Below, in pieces: positions 53,899 through 62,245 of a stretch of DNA of 64,000 bases. The stretch is taken from NCBI GenBank assembly GCA_023898745.1, contig CP060237.1, positions 434,001 through 498,000 of the forward strand, written 5' to 3'. The DNA comes from Alphaproteobacteria bacterium (GTDB lineage Bacteria > Pseudomonadota > Alphaproteobacteria > G02398745 > G023898745). Position numbers and translations under genes: made by a program. Each line of letters begins with the position of its first letter. Positions within the stretch are counted from its first letter, which is position 1. Below the pieces are notes generated by a model. It had not been told where the DNA came from. It saw nothing but the letters and a program-made list of their open reading frames with translations, and did not search any database.

Positions 53899-55111
53899 AG
53901 CGATCTTTTACCTGCAGTAATAGTTCTAACCTTAGGTAGGTTATTCTAATTAGCTCAGGCTCTTTTGTTCTTTTCGCTCTGCTACGATCAGTAGAAAATT
54001 CAGCTATTTCTATAAAAAATGGCTGAGCACTTTCTGAAGCGGTATAATATTCACCAGGTTCTGCGCCTTCTGGTAGAATTGCCTTAAAATTTTTTCTTAT
54101 TTCTTCCAAAGTTACACTTGCTCGTTCAGGATATTTTTTTAGCAAATCTAGTGTTAATTTTCTCATATCAAGAATCGCTTTTTGGGTAAGTTCTTCTGTT
54201 AAACGGTTATTTTGAATTTTTGCATCTTCGCTTAACAGGCGCATATATTCTTCTTCATTAAGATCTAGATTACCTAATTTTTGCGATAGGTCTCCCACAA
54301 GCTTTCCTAAAAACTGTATGCTAAGCCTGCTTATTTCTTTTTGAAAACCGTCTGCTGATGGATGTTTAATTACGTAACTGCGTAGCAGTTTGTTTCTTTC
54401 CTTTTCGAGAGCTTGTTGTGTTTGTGTAATGAGCCGACTCAATTCTGAAGTTAGAAAGTTCAAGCGGGCTATTAATTTACTGTTTTCGTGCTCATCATAT
54501 TCTTCCAGTAAAAAAGTATCAACGTCTCTCGTTAAGGTGTTAAGTCTTTGTGTTAAAGGCTGACTTTGCTCGGTTCCAATATAAAGAGTTTTTGCATTGC
54601 TGACTGTGATTTTGCATTCCTCAAATTTTGCACGCAAATTTTCTGTGCGTTTTTCATGTATTGCTTTGTCTAGACACAGCAATTCTGCTCGAACTTGCGT
54701 GAATAATTCGTCGTAGTTTTCCAGTTGTGTGTTAAATGCACTATCTGCGCTAAGAAAAGCTTTAACTTTATTGAGCAAAATATGAATGTTGCTTGGGATT
54801 TGGGCGTTGAACTTCTCCGCTAAACTCCCTTGTTCTCTAAGTATTTCACTTATCTCTACCAATTTTTTTCTCTTTTGACCTTCTGCTCTAAGAGGTGATC
54901 CCTCTGGAAAACTCTCCATGGTTTCTTTTGAAAGGTGATTTAAGACTTGCGCCCTTTTTTTGAGAGGCATGCTTTCAACTTGCTTAGCAGTTTCTTCCGG
55001 GTCGCCGGATCTCATCCTCTCTTCTACAACCCGAGTTATGAACCCCAACTCTTCCTCTGAGAGCTCGAGTTGTCCATGTTGTCCATATAATTGCATAAGA
55101 AATAAAATCAT
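53879..55111 (-). CDS. Coiled-coil hypothetical protein with ultra-short leader
   Basis: 410 residues. The ribosome site AGGAGGAGG before ATG 55111 is the strongest in the window. Leader MILFLMQLYGQHGQLEL, then a long, charged, helical protein (LSEEELGFITRVVEERM, LTSELSRLITQTQQALEKERNKLL) with predicted coiled coils around 60-320. No catalytic motif. Size and composition resemble the product at 13679. Confidence 0.6.
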   Translation of the reverse strand: MILFLMQLYGQHGQLELSEEELGFITRVVEERMRSGDPEETAKQVESMPLKKRAQVLNHLSKETMESFPEGSPLRAEGQKRKKLVEISEILREQGSLAEKFNAQIPSNIHILLNKVKAFLSADSAFNTQLENYDELFTQVRAELLCLDKAIHEKRTENLRAKFEECKITVSNAKTLYIGTEQSQPLTQRLNTLTRDVDTFLLEEYDEHENSKLIARLNFLTSELSRLITQTQQALEKERNKLLRSYVIKHPSADGFQKEISRLSIQFLGKLVGDLSQKLGNLDLNEEEYMRLLSEDAKIQNNRLTEELTQKAILDMRKLTLDLLKKYPERASVTLEEIRKNFKAILPEGAEPGEYYTASESAQPFFIEIAEFSTDRSRAKRTKEPELIRITYLRLELLLQVKDRFRKQSD

Positions 55112-55276
55112 CTATTTACCTCCTCCTGCGTTATGTATAGCGCTATGCTATGTGGTCTCAAGTAACATTATACACATTTATTCAATACTGCAAAAATTTA
55201 AAATAAACTTCATTAAAAAATCACATAAATTACGCTTTTATTAACAAACTTCGAACCACGAAGCTTCTTGATTGTA

Positions 55277-55306
55277 TTGACAATATTCAAAAAAATCATT
55301 TAAATT
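55277..55306 (+). promoter_or_regulatory. Probable sigma70-type promoter of tRNA-Tyr/tRNA-Gly/tuf
   Basis: TTGACA (55277-55282) is followed after 17-18 bases by TTAAAT/TAAATT, and the tRNA begins about 13 bases further. The -35 box is perfect, the -10 box weak. Confidence 0.6.
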
Positions 55307-55318
55307 AGTGTAAGTGAT

Positions 55319-55404
55319 GGGAGGATGGCCGAGCGGTCAATGGCAGCAGACTGTAAATCTGCCGACGAAAGTCTACGCAGGTTCGAATCCTGCTCCTCCC
55401 ACCA
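55319..55404 (+). tRNA. tRNA-Tyr (GTA)
   Basis: Class II tRNA with acceptor GGGAGGA/TCCTCCC, long variable arm, anticodon loop CTGTAAA, T-loop GGTTCGAATCC and encoded CCA. Confidence 0.97.
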
Positions 55405-55412
55405 GAAAAAAC

Positions 55413-55486
55413 GCGGGTGTAGCTCAACGGTAGAGCCCCAGCCTTCCAAGCTGGTAGTGTGGGTTCGATTCCCATCACCCGCTCCA
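55413..55486 (+). tRNA. tRNA-Gly (TCC)
   Basis: Acceptor GCGGGTG/CACCCGC, anticodon loop CTTCCAA, T-loop GGTTCGATTCC, CCA encoded. Nine bases after tRNA-Tyr, in the usual order before tuf. Confidence 0.97.
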
Positions 55487-55512
55487 ATCCAAAAATGAAA
55501 AAGGAACAAAAA

Positions 55513-56703
55513 ATGGCTAAAGAGAAGTTCGAACGAAATAAGCCCCACGTTAACATAGGAACAATTGGGCACGTTGACCACGGTAAAACAACTTTGACAG
55601 CAGCAATTACGACTGTTTTAGCAAAAGCAGGCGGAGCACAAGCAAAAGGGTACGCAGATATTGACGCTGCGCCAGAGGAAAAAGCGCGTGGTATTACGAT
55701 TAACACAGCGCACGTTGAATATGAAACTGCAAAACGCCACTATGCGCACGTAGACTGCCCTGGACACGCTGACTACGTAAAGAACATGATCACAGGTGCT
55801 GCGCAAATGGACGGCGGTATTCTTGTGGTATCTGCAACAGACGGACCAATGCCTCAAACAAGAGAGCACATCGTATTGGCGCGCCAAGTTGGTGTTCCAG
55901 CGCTTGTTATATTTTTAAACAAATGCGATATGGTTGATGACGAAGAAATGCTTGAGCTTGTTGAAATGGAAATTCGTGAGCTTTTGAGTAAGTATGACTT
56001 TGATGGAGATAATACGCCGATTATTCGCGGCTCTGCATTAAAAGCGCTTGAAGGTGACACAGGACCTCTTGGAGAAGAGGCGATTATGAAGCTTATGGAT
56101 GCGGTAGACGCTTACATCCCAGAGCCACAAAGACCAGTGGATCAACCTTTCTTGATGCCAATTGAGGATGTTTTCACAATTACAGGTCGTGGAACAGTTG
56201 CAACAGGTCGTATCGAACGTGGTGTGATTAAGGTTGGTGAAGAAGTTGAGATTGTTGGTCTTCGTGACACGCAAAAAACAACTGTTACAGGCGTGGAAAT
56301 GTTCAGAAAACTTCTTGATGAAGGTCAAGCAGGTGACAACGCTGGTATTCTCCTTCGTGGTACAAAAAGAGAAGATATCGAAAGAGGCCAAGTTCTTTGT
56401 AAGCCAGGTTCCGTGAAACCACACAAGAAGTTCGAAGCTGAGATTTACGCTTTGACAAAAGAAGAAGGTGGACGTCATACACCATTCTTTAAAGGTTATA
56501 GACCACAATGTTACTTCAGAACAACTGACGTTACAGGTGACGTTGAGTTGCCAGCAGGTGTTGAAATGGTAATGCCTGGAGATAACGTAAAAATGACAAT
56601 TACGCTTCTAAAGCCAATTGCGATGGAAGAAAGACTTCGTTTCGCGATTCGTGAAGGTGGTCGTACAGTTGGTTCAGGTGTTGTTTCTAAGATTATTGAA
56701 TAA
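55513..56703 (+). CDS. tuf: Elongation factor Tu
   Basis: GTPase that delivers aminoacyl-tRNA to the ribosome. G1 GHVDHGKT at 19-26, G3 DCPGHADY, G4 NKCD and the three-domain order are complete in 396 residues. The start MAKEKFERNKPHVN at 55513 is the universal one; an upstream frame through the tRNA is a shadow. Codon choice is richer in GAC, AAC and CGT than in neighbours, as expected for a highly expressed gene. Confidence 0.99.
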   Translation: MAKEKFERNKPHVNIGTIGHVDHGKTTLTAAITTVLAKAGGAQAKGYADIDAAPEEKARGITINTAHVEYETAKRHYAHVDCPGHADYVKNMITGAAQMDGGILVVSATDGPMPQTREHIVLARQVGVPALVIFLNKCDMVDDEEMLELVEMEIRELLSKYDFDGDNTPIIRGSALKALEGDTGPLGEEAIMKLMDAVDAYIPEPQRPVDQPFLMPIEDVFTITGRGTVATGRIERGVIKVGEEVEIVGLRDTQKTTVTGVEMFRKLLDEGQAGDNAGILLRGTKREDIERGQVLCKPGSVKPHKKFEAEIYALTKEEGGRHTPFFKGYRPQCYFRTTDVTGDVELPAGVEMVMPGDNVKMTITLLKPIAMEERLRFAIREGGRTVGSGVVSKIIE

Positions 56704-56710
56704 GCAACTC

Positions 56711-56750
56711 TGTCATCCTGAGGCGTCGCGCCGAAGGGTCTTCTTGTAGT
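56711..56750. repeat. Family 2 repeat, left half
   Basis: TGTCATCCTGAGGCG and CGAAGGGTCTTC only; right half missing. Lies between tuf and tRNA-Trp. Confidence 0.7.
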
Positions 56751-56786
56751 ACTCTTACTATCTGAAAAAAAATCACTAAAAATTCT

Positions 56787-56862
56787 AGGGGTGTAGCTCA
56801 ACTGGTAGAGCGTTGGTCTCCAAAACCAAAGGTCGGGGGTTCGATTCCTCTCACCCCTGCCA
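56787..56862 (+). tRNA. tRNA-Trp (CCA)
   Basis: Acceptor AGGGGTG/CACCCCT, anticodon loop CTCCAAA, T-loop GGTTCGATTCC, CCA encoded. The anticodon reads UGG and not UGA, which argues against a general reassignment of UGA. secE and nusG, which usually follow, are absent. Confidence 0.97.
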
Positions 56863-56975
56863 TCCGTCTTCGCTAATTTTGTCGAAGACAAAATTTAGCT
56901 ACGACGCGACTACTGCGTCGTAGTGTGCGAAGCGGAAGTCTTGTCGAAGCCCATAGGGCGAAGACAGGCTATTTG
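56861..56975 (+). repeat. Family 3 repeat next to tRNA-Trp
   Basis: Begins exactly at the CCA end of the tRNA (CATCCGTCTTCGCTAATTTT), with hairpins TTTTGTC/GACAAAA and GACGC/GCGTC, then GTGTGCGAAGCGGA, ending near GACAGGCTAT. Confidence 0.85.
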
Positions 56976-56985
56976 TATAATTTTC

Positions 56986-57687
56986 TTAAAACCACTTAAT
57001 AGGATTCTTCCAAAAACAATCAATAAGCGCTGAAGTGCTATTCACACCTAATTTTCGTTTTAAGCTTTCTAGATGACTCTCAACTGTTCGTATTTCACGA
57101 TCAATTAAAAGCGCAATTTGTTTGAAGGTTTTCCCCATAGAGAGATGCATTAAGCATTCTGCCTGTCGGGCTGTTAATCGAATAATCTGTGCATTTGCAT
57201 GGATGTAATAATTTTCCTCATTTTTAAGATTTTGCAGTTCGTTGATTAACGGTATGCTTGAAAATGCCGCTGGATTGATCTGCATAGTAAAACCAACAAC
57301 CCCTGCTACTGTGCCATTTTCATCATAATATGGCATTTTTGTTGAAGACCAAAGTGTGCATGTATCTTTACTGGTATGCACTGGTTCAATAATATTTATT
57401 TCAGACCTTTCTTGTGATATAACTTTTTTGTCAACCGCCCTGTAGTATTCTGCATCTAAAGTGTTAAACACATAATCAAATTCTGTTTTTCCTATTATGT
57501 TTTCTCGAGAAGTGTCAAACAAATCAGCTGTATATTGGTTACAGCCCTGCATAATGTAGTTTGTATCTTTCCAATAAACGCTGATTGGCATGTTATTAAA
57601 AATGAGGCTGAGATATTCTCCGATATGTGTTTTGCCATTGTGGATTTGCTGCAATGTGTCGATAATGGATTTCGGATCTTGATGCAT
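56986..57687 (-). CDS. PAS-LuxR transcription regulator, copy 3
   Basis: 233 residues. IHNGKTHIGEYLSLIFNNMP, PAS domain with SVYWKDTNYIMQGCN and LWSSTKMPYYDENGTVAGVVGF, HTH LTARQAECLMHLSMGKTFKQIALLIDREIRTVESHLESLKRKLGV and the shared end FWKNPIKWF. About half of the positions agree with copies 1 and 2, so these are old paralogs and not recent duplicates. No divergent target is obvious; murD lies upstream on the same strand with a 95-base AT-rich gap. Confidence 0.85.
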   Translation of the reverse strand: MHQDPKSIIDTLQQIHNGKTHIGEYLSLIFNNMPISVYWKDTNYIMQGCNQYTADLFDTSRENIIGKTEFDYVFNTLDAEYYRAVDKKVISQERSEINIIEPVHTSKDTCTLWSSTKMPYYDENGTVAGVVGFTMQINPAAFSSIPLINELQNLKNEENYYIHANAQIIRLTARQAECLMHLSMGKTFKQIALLIDREIRTVESHLESLKRKLGVNSTSALIDCFWKNPIKWF

Positions 57688-57782
57688 ATTACACCCTCAA
57701 TTTGAGACTGTTTACGGTACCATACAACTTTATTTTATAAAAAACCATCCTATTTTTTAAAAATATTTAAAATAAATTTTTC

Positions 57783-58925
57783 CTATAAATGCGAAGGTAT
57801 ATTTTTTACGATAGCTTTAAAGTGTTTACCGCGTTCAATATAGTTCTGATAAAGATCAAAACTTGTGCCGCCAGGTGATAACAAGACAACGGATTTTTTT
57901 TTGGGGTTAAGTTTCAGGTGTGTCATTACGTCTTCTAGAGTTTCGAAGGTTTCACCTGTATTGAACAATTGTCGAATTTTTTCACGGTCCTGCCCAAAGA
58001 TATAGAGATGTTTTACATGAGACAAAAAGGGCAGCAAATAAGATGGGTCATTCTCTTTCAGCAATCCACCCATAATCAAATGAATTTCTCCCAAATCTTT
58101 TGTGTTGTCAATGCCATAAGCAACTGAGAAAAATGTGGTGGATTTTGAGTCGTTAATATAAATAACGTTATTTTTTTCTGCAATTTTTTCGAGTCTATGC
58201 TCCAAAGGTTCAAGGTTTTTAATAACTGATGGTATGTGGGTTTTGGACAGGTTTAGTAGTTCAGCGACTTTTTCAAGAATTGCTGCTGGGTTGTCATCAC
58301 GAGGCGCATGAAATGCGCCGTGGTGATCCATGGATGGCCACGCCGCCGCCTTCGCCAAGGCTGCGGCGCGCTCGCCATGACGCACTTGCGGCGAAACTAT
58401 CCCTGCTTTCGCATGCTTAAAAATATTCATTTTTGCTTGAAAATATTTTTCCATAGTTTCATGGCGATCCAAGTGATTTGGCATAAAATTTAGGAAGATT
58501 GCTATATCAATCTCTAGAGCCGGTTCTGTTTCTAGTTGGAAAGAAGACATTTCTAAAATATAGATACCATTTTCAGATAAAACAGGCAGATCCAGAACAG
58601 GAATGCCAATATTCCCTCCAAGGGCTGTTTCAATATTATTCGCTTTTAAAAAATTGTAAATAAGTGTAGCTAGGGTTGTTTTACCACTGGAACCTGTAAG
58701 CGCAATTACCTTAGCTCTTGGTTTGAATAAATCCAGATCTGTAATAACTTTTTTGCCGGCGCATAGGGGGTGAGATAAAGGGACGCCTGGGCTTTTAATA
58801 ACAATATCGTATTCTGGTAGGTCTACAGGATTCTTGTCATCATAAATAACAAACTTCTCACCTGTTTTTGCAAGAAATCTCGCAACAGATTCACCTGTTT
58901 TTGAATAGCCTAAGATAAGTTTCAT
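57783..58925 (-). CDS. murD: UDP-MurNAc-L-Ala:D-Glu ligase with repeat insertion
   Basis: Adds D-glutamate to UDP-MurNAc-L-alanine using ATP. GSSGKTT at 78-83 is the ATP loop, NHLDRH at 150-155 the Mur ligase motif, Lys165 (FQAKMN) the probable carbamylated lysine, and HRLEKI with YINDSKSTT open the C-terminal domain. At 380 residues it is well below the usual 430-470, although residues about 181-211 (RHGERAA, AAWPSMDHHG, FHAPRDDN) come from a family 1 repeat. The insertion appears to replace the segment with the conserved Gly-x-His-Asn motif. Whether the enzyme still works is open. The start overlaps the pgsA stop. Confidence 0.88.
   Translation of the reverse strand: MKLILGYSKTGESVARFLAKTGEKFVIYDDKNPVDLPEYDIVIKSPGVPLSHPLCAGKKVITDLDLFKPRAKVIALTGSSGKTTLATLIYNFLKANNIETALGGNIGIPVLDLPVLSENGIYILEMSSFQLETEPALEIDIAIFLNFMPNHLDRHETMEKYFQAKMNIFKHAKAGIVSPQVRHGERAAALAKAAAWPSMDHHGAFHAPRDDNPAAILEKVAELLNLSKTHIPSVIKNLEPLEHRLEKIAEKNNVIYINDSKSTTFFSVAYGIDNTKDLGEIHLIMGGLLKENDPSYLLPFLSHVKHLYIFGQDREKIRQLFNTGETFETLEDVMTHLKLNPKKKSVVLLSPGGTSFDLYQNYIERGKHFKAIVKNIPSHL
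58292..58382. repeat. Family 1 repeat inside murD
   Basis: Left stem GGCGCA/TGCGCC and an unusually long right hairpin GCCGCCGCC/GGCTGCGGC; outer ends TGTCATCACGAGG and CTCGCCATGACG. Read through in frame in murD. Confidence 0.9.
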
Positions 58926-59443
58926 CCGTATGTTGGGATGCGCGTGGCCTTAGAAAGCCAGTAAGATAACAAAAATCGGAATAAGTAGACAATTGCAGAT
59001 AAAATAGTTGTTGTAACTGTCAAATACATGAATAGCTCAGGATATGTGCTGCTAATAACAGCCATAGGGTAGAGCATTTGTAGGCATGTATTAACCTTAC
59101 TCACAAAGCTAGGTGTAAAGTTTCCAAACATCTTTTTGTATTTCATAAAAAGATATCCAGCGCTAATTAAAACATCTCGCCCAACAAAAAGAACAAACAC
59201 CCACTGAGGCACCTGATGTTCTAGCACAAGAGAAACATAAAGACATGTAATGAATATTTTATCCGCTAAAGGGTCTATCCACATACCGGAACCTTGTGAT
59301 TGACGCACCCATCTCGCTATATATCCATCTAGAAAATCTGTAATTGCTGCCACAAAAATCACAATCAATTTTTGTTTTGCATTAAGAAAAAATAACGTGC
59401 CCGCGAGTATAATTCTGATAAAGCTAATAAAGTTTGCAATCAT
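58922..59443 (-). CDS. pgsA: Phosphatidylglycerophosphate synthase
   Basis: A CDP-alcohol phosphatidyltransferase for phosphatidylglycerol synthesis in the inner membrane. The signature D-G-x2-A-R-x8-G-x3-D-x3-D is complete with Asp39, Gly40, Ala43, Arg44, Gly53, Asp57 and Asp61. 173 residues with four to five hydrophobic segments. Its stop overlaps the murD start (ATGA), an uncommon pairing. Confidence 0.9.
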   Translation of the reverse strand: MIANFISFIRIILAGTLFFLNAKQKLIVIFVAAITDFLDGYIARWVRQSQGSGMWIDPLADKIFITCLYVSLVLEHQVPQWVFVLFVGRDVLISAGYLFMKYKKMFGNFTPSFVSKVNTCLQMLYPMAVISSTYPELFMYLTVTTTILSAIVYLFRFLLSYWLSKATRIPTYG

Positions 59444-59453
59444 TTTTGCTCTC

Positions 59454-59528
59454 CGTCATCACGAGGAGCGGAGCGACGTGGTGATCTAGAATGGATGGCT
59501 ACAACCCTTTCAGGACTTCGCCATGACG
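59454..59528. repeat. Family 1 palindromic repeat
   Basis: CGTCATCACGAGGAGC to CGCCATGACG, between pgsA and ndk, with the right hairpin CCTTTCAGG. Confidence 0.88.
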
Positions 59529-59540
59529 GAGTTCTGCGGT

Positions 59541-59957
59541 TCATCCAACGATCTCTAAATCAGAGAAGAAAAAGGAAATTTCGCGTTCTGCACTTTTTGC
59601 TGAATCTGATCCATGAACAGAATTCTCATCTAGTGAAATTCCATATTTTTTACGAATCGTACCTTCATCTGCTTTTTCTGGATTAGTTGCACCCATAAGA
59701 TGTCTATATAATTCTATAGCGTTATGTTTTTCTAAGACTTGCACAACTACAGGAGCTGCTGACATGATGCGACACAAATCACCGAAAAAAGGCTTTTCTC
59801 TATGCTCACCATAGAATCCACCTGCAATTTCAGGTGTCATACGAATTTTCTTCTGCGCGATAATTTTAAACCCCGCTTTTTCGATCATAGTGTTAACTTC
59901 GCCCGTTAAATTGCGCTTTGTTACATCTGGTTTTAAAATGCTTAATGTTCTTTCCAT
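59541..59957 (-). CDS. ndk: Nucleoside diphosphate kinase
   Basis: Transfers phosphate between nucleoside tri- and diphosphates through a phospho-histidine. Active-site His115 in NSVHGSDS, with MERTLSILKPDVTKRN at the start. ATG 59957 follows GAGGAG; an upstream start at 59999 is unlikely. 138 residues is standard. Confidence 0.96.
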   Translation of the reverse strand: MERTLSILKPDVTKRNLTGEVNTMIEKAGFKIIAQKKIRMTPEIAGGFYGEHREKPFFGDLCRIMSAAPVVVQVLEKHNAIELYRHLMGATNPEKADEGTIRKKYGISLDENSVHGSDSAKSAEREISFFFSDLEIVG

Positions 59958-60086
59958 GAAATTCTCCTCATAAAATAAAATATTTTTACTTATATGCATT
60001 ATAAATCATCCTGTTTTGTGTAACAAGATCGTTGCTGACCACATATAAAATATGCCTAAAATAGAAAAAAGAGCTTAATTTTGTCC

Positions 60087-60695
60087 ATGAATCACCAAAA
60101 CAATGAACCATTTTGCGACGCATGTGATTTATTTGAATCCAAAAATAACACATCTTGCAATACACAGCAGGAGGATCGATGGTTTACATGGGTAAAAATT
60201 GGAACTTTGGTATGCTCTGTTCTTATGGTTGTAGGGATTGCTGGATATGTGATTAAGCAGGCAACACATAAAAAAACAGATCAGCCTATTGTGATTTATG
60301 CGCCAACCGAACCCTTAAAGGTGCAGCCCGAAGTCGAGATTATTGAAGAGCGCGCTGTGCCAAAAAAAGAAAATCATATATATCAAAGAGTGAAAAAGAA
60401 ACAGCAGGTCATTACAAGCAAAAAATCTACTGTAGCGCCAGTAATCGCTCCACCTGTAAGCGCATCTTATTACATAAGTCTTGGTACGTTCGAGTCACAT
60501 GAGGGAGCATACGCAAAGTGGGAAAAAGTCAAAGGTGATTATTTCAATGATTTTAGAGATATTGAGCCGATTATTCGCGTGGTTCCTTTAAAATCAGGAA
60601 AGGGCTATCAGCTTATGGCTGGTCCAGTGAATAAGCAAAAAGGCCTGCGGTTGGCGGATAAGTTTAAATCTACGTTGTTAAGCGTGAACGATTAA
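60087..60695 (+). CDS. SPOR-domain membrane protein
   Basis: 202 residues from ATG 60087 (TTG 60081 is two codons upstream). One membrane segment at about 35-57 (VKIGTLVCSVLMVVGIAGYVI), a Pro/Lys-rich periplasmic linker, and a C-terminal SPOR domain (about 125-200: YYISLGTFESHEGAYAKWEKV, YQLMAGPVNKQKGLRLADKF). SPOR domains bind denuded peptidoglycan at the division site, so it probably helps cell division, as FtsN or DamX does. Two Cys in the cytoplasmic head (CDACDLF). Confidence 0.82.
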   Translation: MNHQNNEPFCDACDLFESKNNTSCNTQQEDRWFTWVKIGTLVCSVLMVVGIAGYVIKQATHKKTDQPIVIYAPTEPLKVQPEVEIIEERAVPKKENHIYQRVKKKQQVITSKKSTVAPVIAPPVSASYYISLGTFESHEGAYAKWEKVKGDYFNDFRDIEPIIRVVPLKSGKGYQLMAGPVNKQKGLRLADKFKSTLLSVND

Positions 60696-60706
60696 TCGCT
60701 GCGTGA

Positions 60707-60793
60707 CGTCATCACGAGGAGCGTAGCGCCGTGGTGGTCCATTATGGATGGCCACGTCACCTTCGCTAAAGCTGCAGTGTGCTCGCCATGACG
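60707..60793. repeat. Family 1 palindromic repeat
   Basis: CGTCATCACGAGGAGC to CTCGCCATGACG with an enlarged right hairpin (CTTCGCTAAAGCTGCAG). Confidence 0.86.
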
Positions 60794-60896
60794 GTCGCGA
60801 GTCGCTTTTTGCATATCGATTTTTTTCATACTACTATGTATTGAGTATAAAAAATAAAATAAAAAAATGAATTATAAATATCATGGAGAGCGGGTG

Positions 60897-61952
60897 ATGA
60901 ACCTAGGTGCTATTGATATTGGCACCAATTCTTGTCGTCTTTTGGTATCACGTGTGCAAGTGATGCCCGCGCGTCGCTCACACTTGAGAATCAACCAGCC
61001 TTTGATTCAATGGAAATCCATCGATTCATTTTGTCGTATCGTGAAGTTGGGTGAAAATCTCACCAAAACAGGAAATTTGGATGAGCAATCCATTAGTCGT
61101 ACGATTGAAACATTGCATATGTGTTACAAAAAGATTTGTTATTACCGTGTGAATCACCTGAAGGTAGTAGGTACAGAGGCGTGTCGTAAGGCAGCAAATA
61201 TTAAGACACTTCAAATGCAAGCGCAAAAACGCTGCAACATGGATATTGAGGTGATCTCAGGCGCCCAAGAAGCGGAATATGCTTTATTAGGATGTTCTGA
61301 ATTGATCAATTGGAAAAGCCCATACGGTATTATTTTTGATATTGGTGGCGGTAGCACAGAAATTATGTGGGTGAAATTCAACACCGATATGAAAACAAAC
61401 TATATTTTGCATGATTTCTATGAAATTATTGACACCATTTCCTTGCCATATGGTGTTGTAACGGTGAATGATAACCTGCATGGATACGCCTCACAAGAAG
61501 AGATCTTTGAGAATGTTTATCAAAAAGTGCTCAAAGATATGGAAACGTTTATTGTGAAAAACAATATTCGCGAGATTTATGAGCAACATGGTGCACAAAT
61601 GATTGGCTCATCTGGTACAGTGACAGCATTTGCCACGTTATTCCTAGGGCTTGAAGTATATGACAGGCGCAAGGTTGATGGCTTGCGTGTAGCATCATCA
61701 GAAATCAAGAAAATTTGCACACAATCTTGTTATGGTGATGAGCAATTGCGCAAAGTGCATATTGATAAAAAGAATGAATTGATGAATGTGGGTGCAGGGA
61801 TTTTAAAGGGCATCCTAACGGCATTGCCATGCGAGGAGCTCACTGTGGCTGACCGTGGTGTGCGTGAAGGTGTGATTGTAGATCTGATTCGTAAGAATAT
61901 CGTGCCGCATTTTGAGGAAGTGCCACGATATGCGGAGCGCGCGGCGGGGTAA
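60897..61952 (+). CDS. ppx: Exopolyphosphatase / pppGpp phosphohydrolase family
   Basis: An ASKHA-fold phosphatase. GAIDIGTNSCRLLV at the N-terminus is phosphate motif 1, FDIGGGSTEIMW motif 2 and IGSSGTVTAFATL the third; VADRGVREGVI closes the domain. It degrades polyphosphate or pppGpp. 351 residues fits the short alphaproteobacterial form lacking the C-terminal HD domain. ATG 60897 is preferred because of GGAG upstream; ATG 60867 adds ten residues. Confidence 0.9.
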   Translation: MNLGAIDIGTNSCRLLVSRVQVMPARRSHLRINQPLIQWKSIDSFCRIVKLGENLTKTGNLDEQSISRTIETLHMCYKKICYYRVNHLKVVGTEACRKAANIKTLQMQAQKRCNMDIEVISGAQEAEYALLGCSELINWKSPYGIIFDIGGGSTEIMWVKFNTDMKTNYILHDFYEIIDTISLPYGVVTVNDNLHGYASQEEIFENVYQKVLKDMETFIVKNNIREIYEQHGAQMIGSSGTVTAFATLFLGLEVYDRRKVDGLRVASSEIKKICTQSCYGDEQLRKVHIDKKNELMNVGAGILKGILTALPCEELTVADRGVREGVIVDLIRKNIVPHFEEVPRYAERAAG

Positions 61953-61958
61953 TGCGTC

Positions 61959-62072
61959 CGTCATCACGAGGGGTTTGGCATTTCCGTCATCACGAAGAGT
62001 GTATCATTTCCGTCATCACGAGGAGTGTGTCATTATTCGTCATCACGAGGCGCGAAGCGCCGTGGTGATCCA
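61959..62072. repeat. Tandem array of family 1 left arms
   Basis: CGTCATCACGA starts at 61959, 61985, 62011 and 62038 (period 26, 26, 27), each but the last followed by a GTGT..CATT spacer, then one full left hairpin GCGC/GCGC ending GTGGTGATCC. Confidence 0.88.
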
Positions 62073-62075
62073 ATC

Positions 62076-62147
62076 CGTCATCCTGAGCGCAGCGACGGAT
62101 CTTCTTACAACACACTCAAAAAGATTCTTCACTCCATTCAGAATGAT
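62076..62147. repeat. Family 2 palindromic repeat
   Basis: CGTCATCCTGAGCG, CGGATCTTCTT, AGATTCTTCAC and TTCAGAATGAT, adjoining the family 1 array. Together they fill the gap between ppx and the next gene. Confidence 0.82.
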
Positions 62148-62245
62148 AAATCTTTTTTTATTACCCGCCCTTGTTTTCTCTTTCAATACTCCTTATAACT
62201 TGAGCAGAGTTTTTTTGTTCATTTATTTAAAAGGAGTATATTACT

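Noticed and set aside
55459..55512. N-terminal extension of EF-Tu
   Set aside because: The extra residues are translated from tRNA-Gly; the universal MAKEKF start is 55513.
56038..56508. 156-codon minus-strand frame inside tuf
   Set aside because: It is a shadow of the biased codon use of tuf on the other strand, with no start signal.
61959..62072. Possible CRISPR array
   Set aside because: The 26-base period comes from family 1 left arms; there are no unique spacers of constant length and no cas genes.
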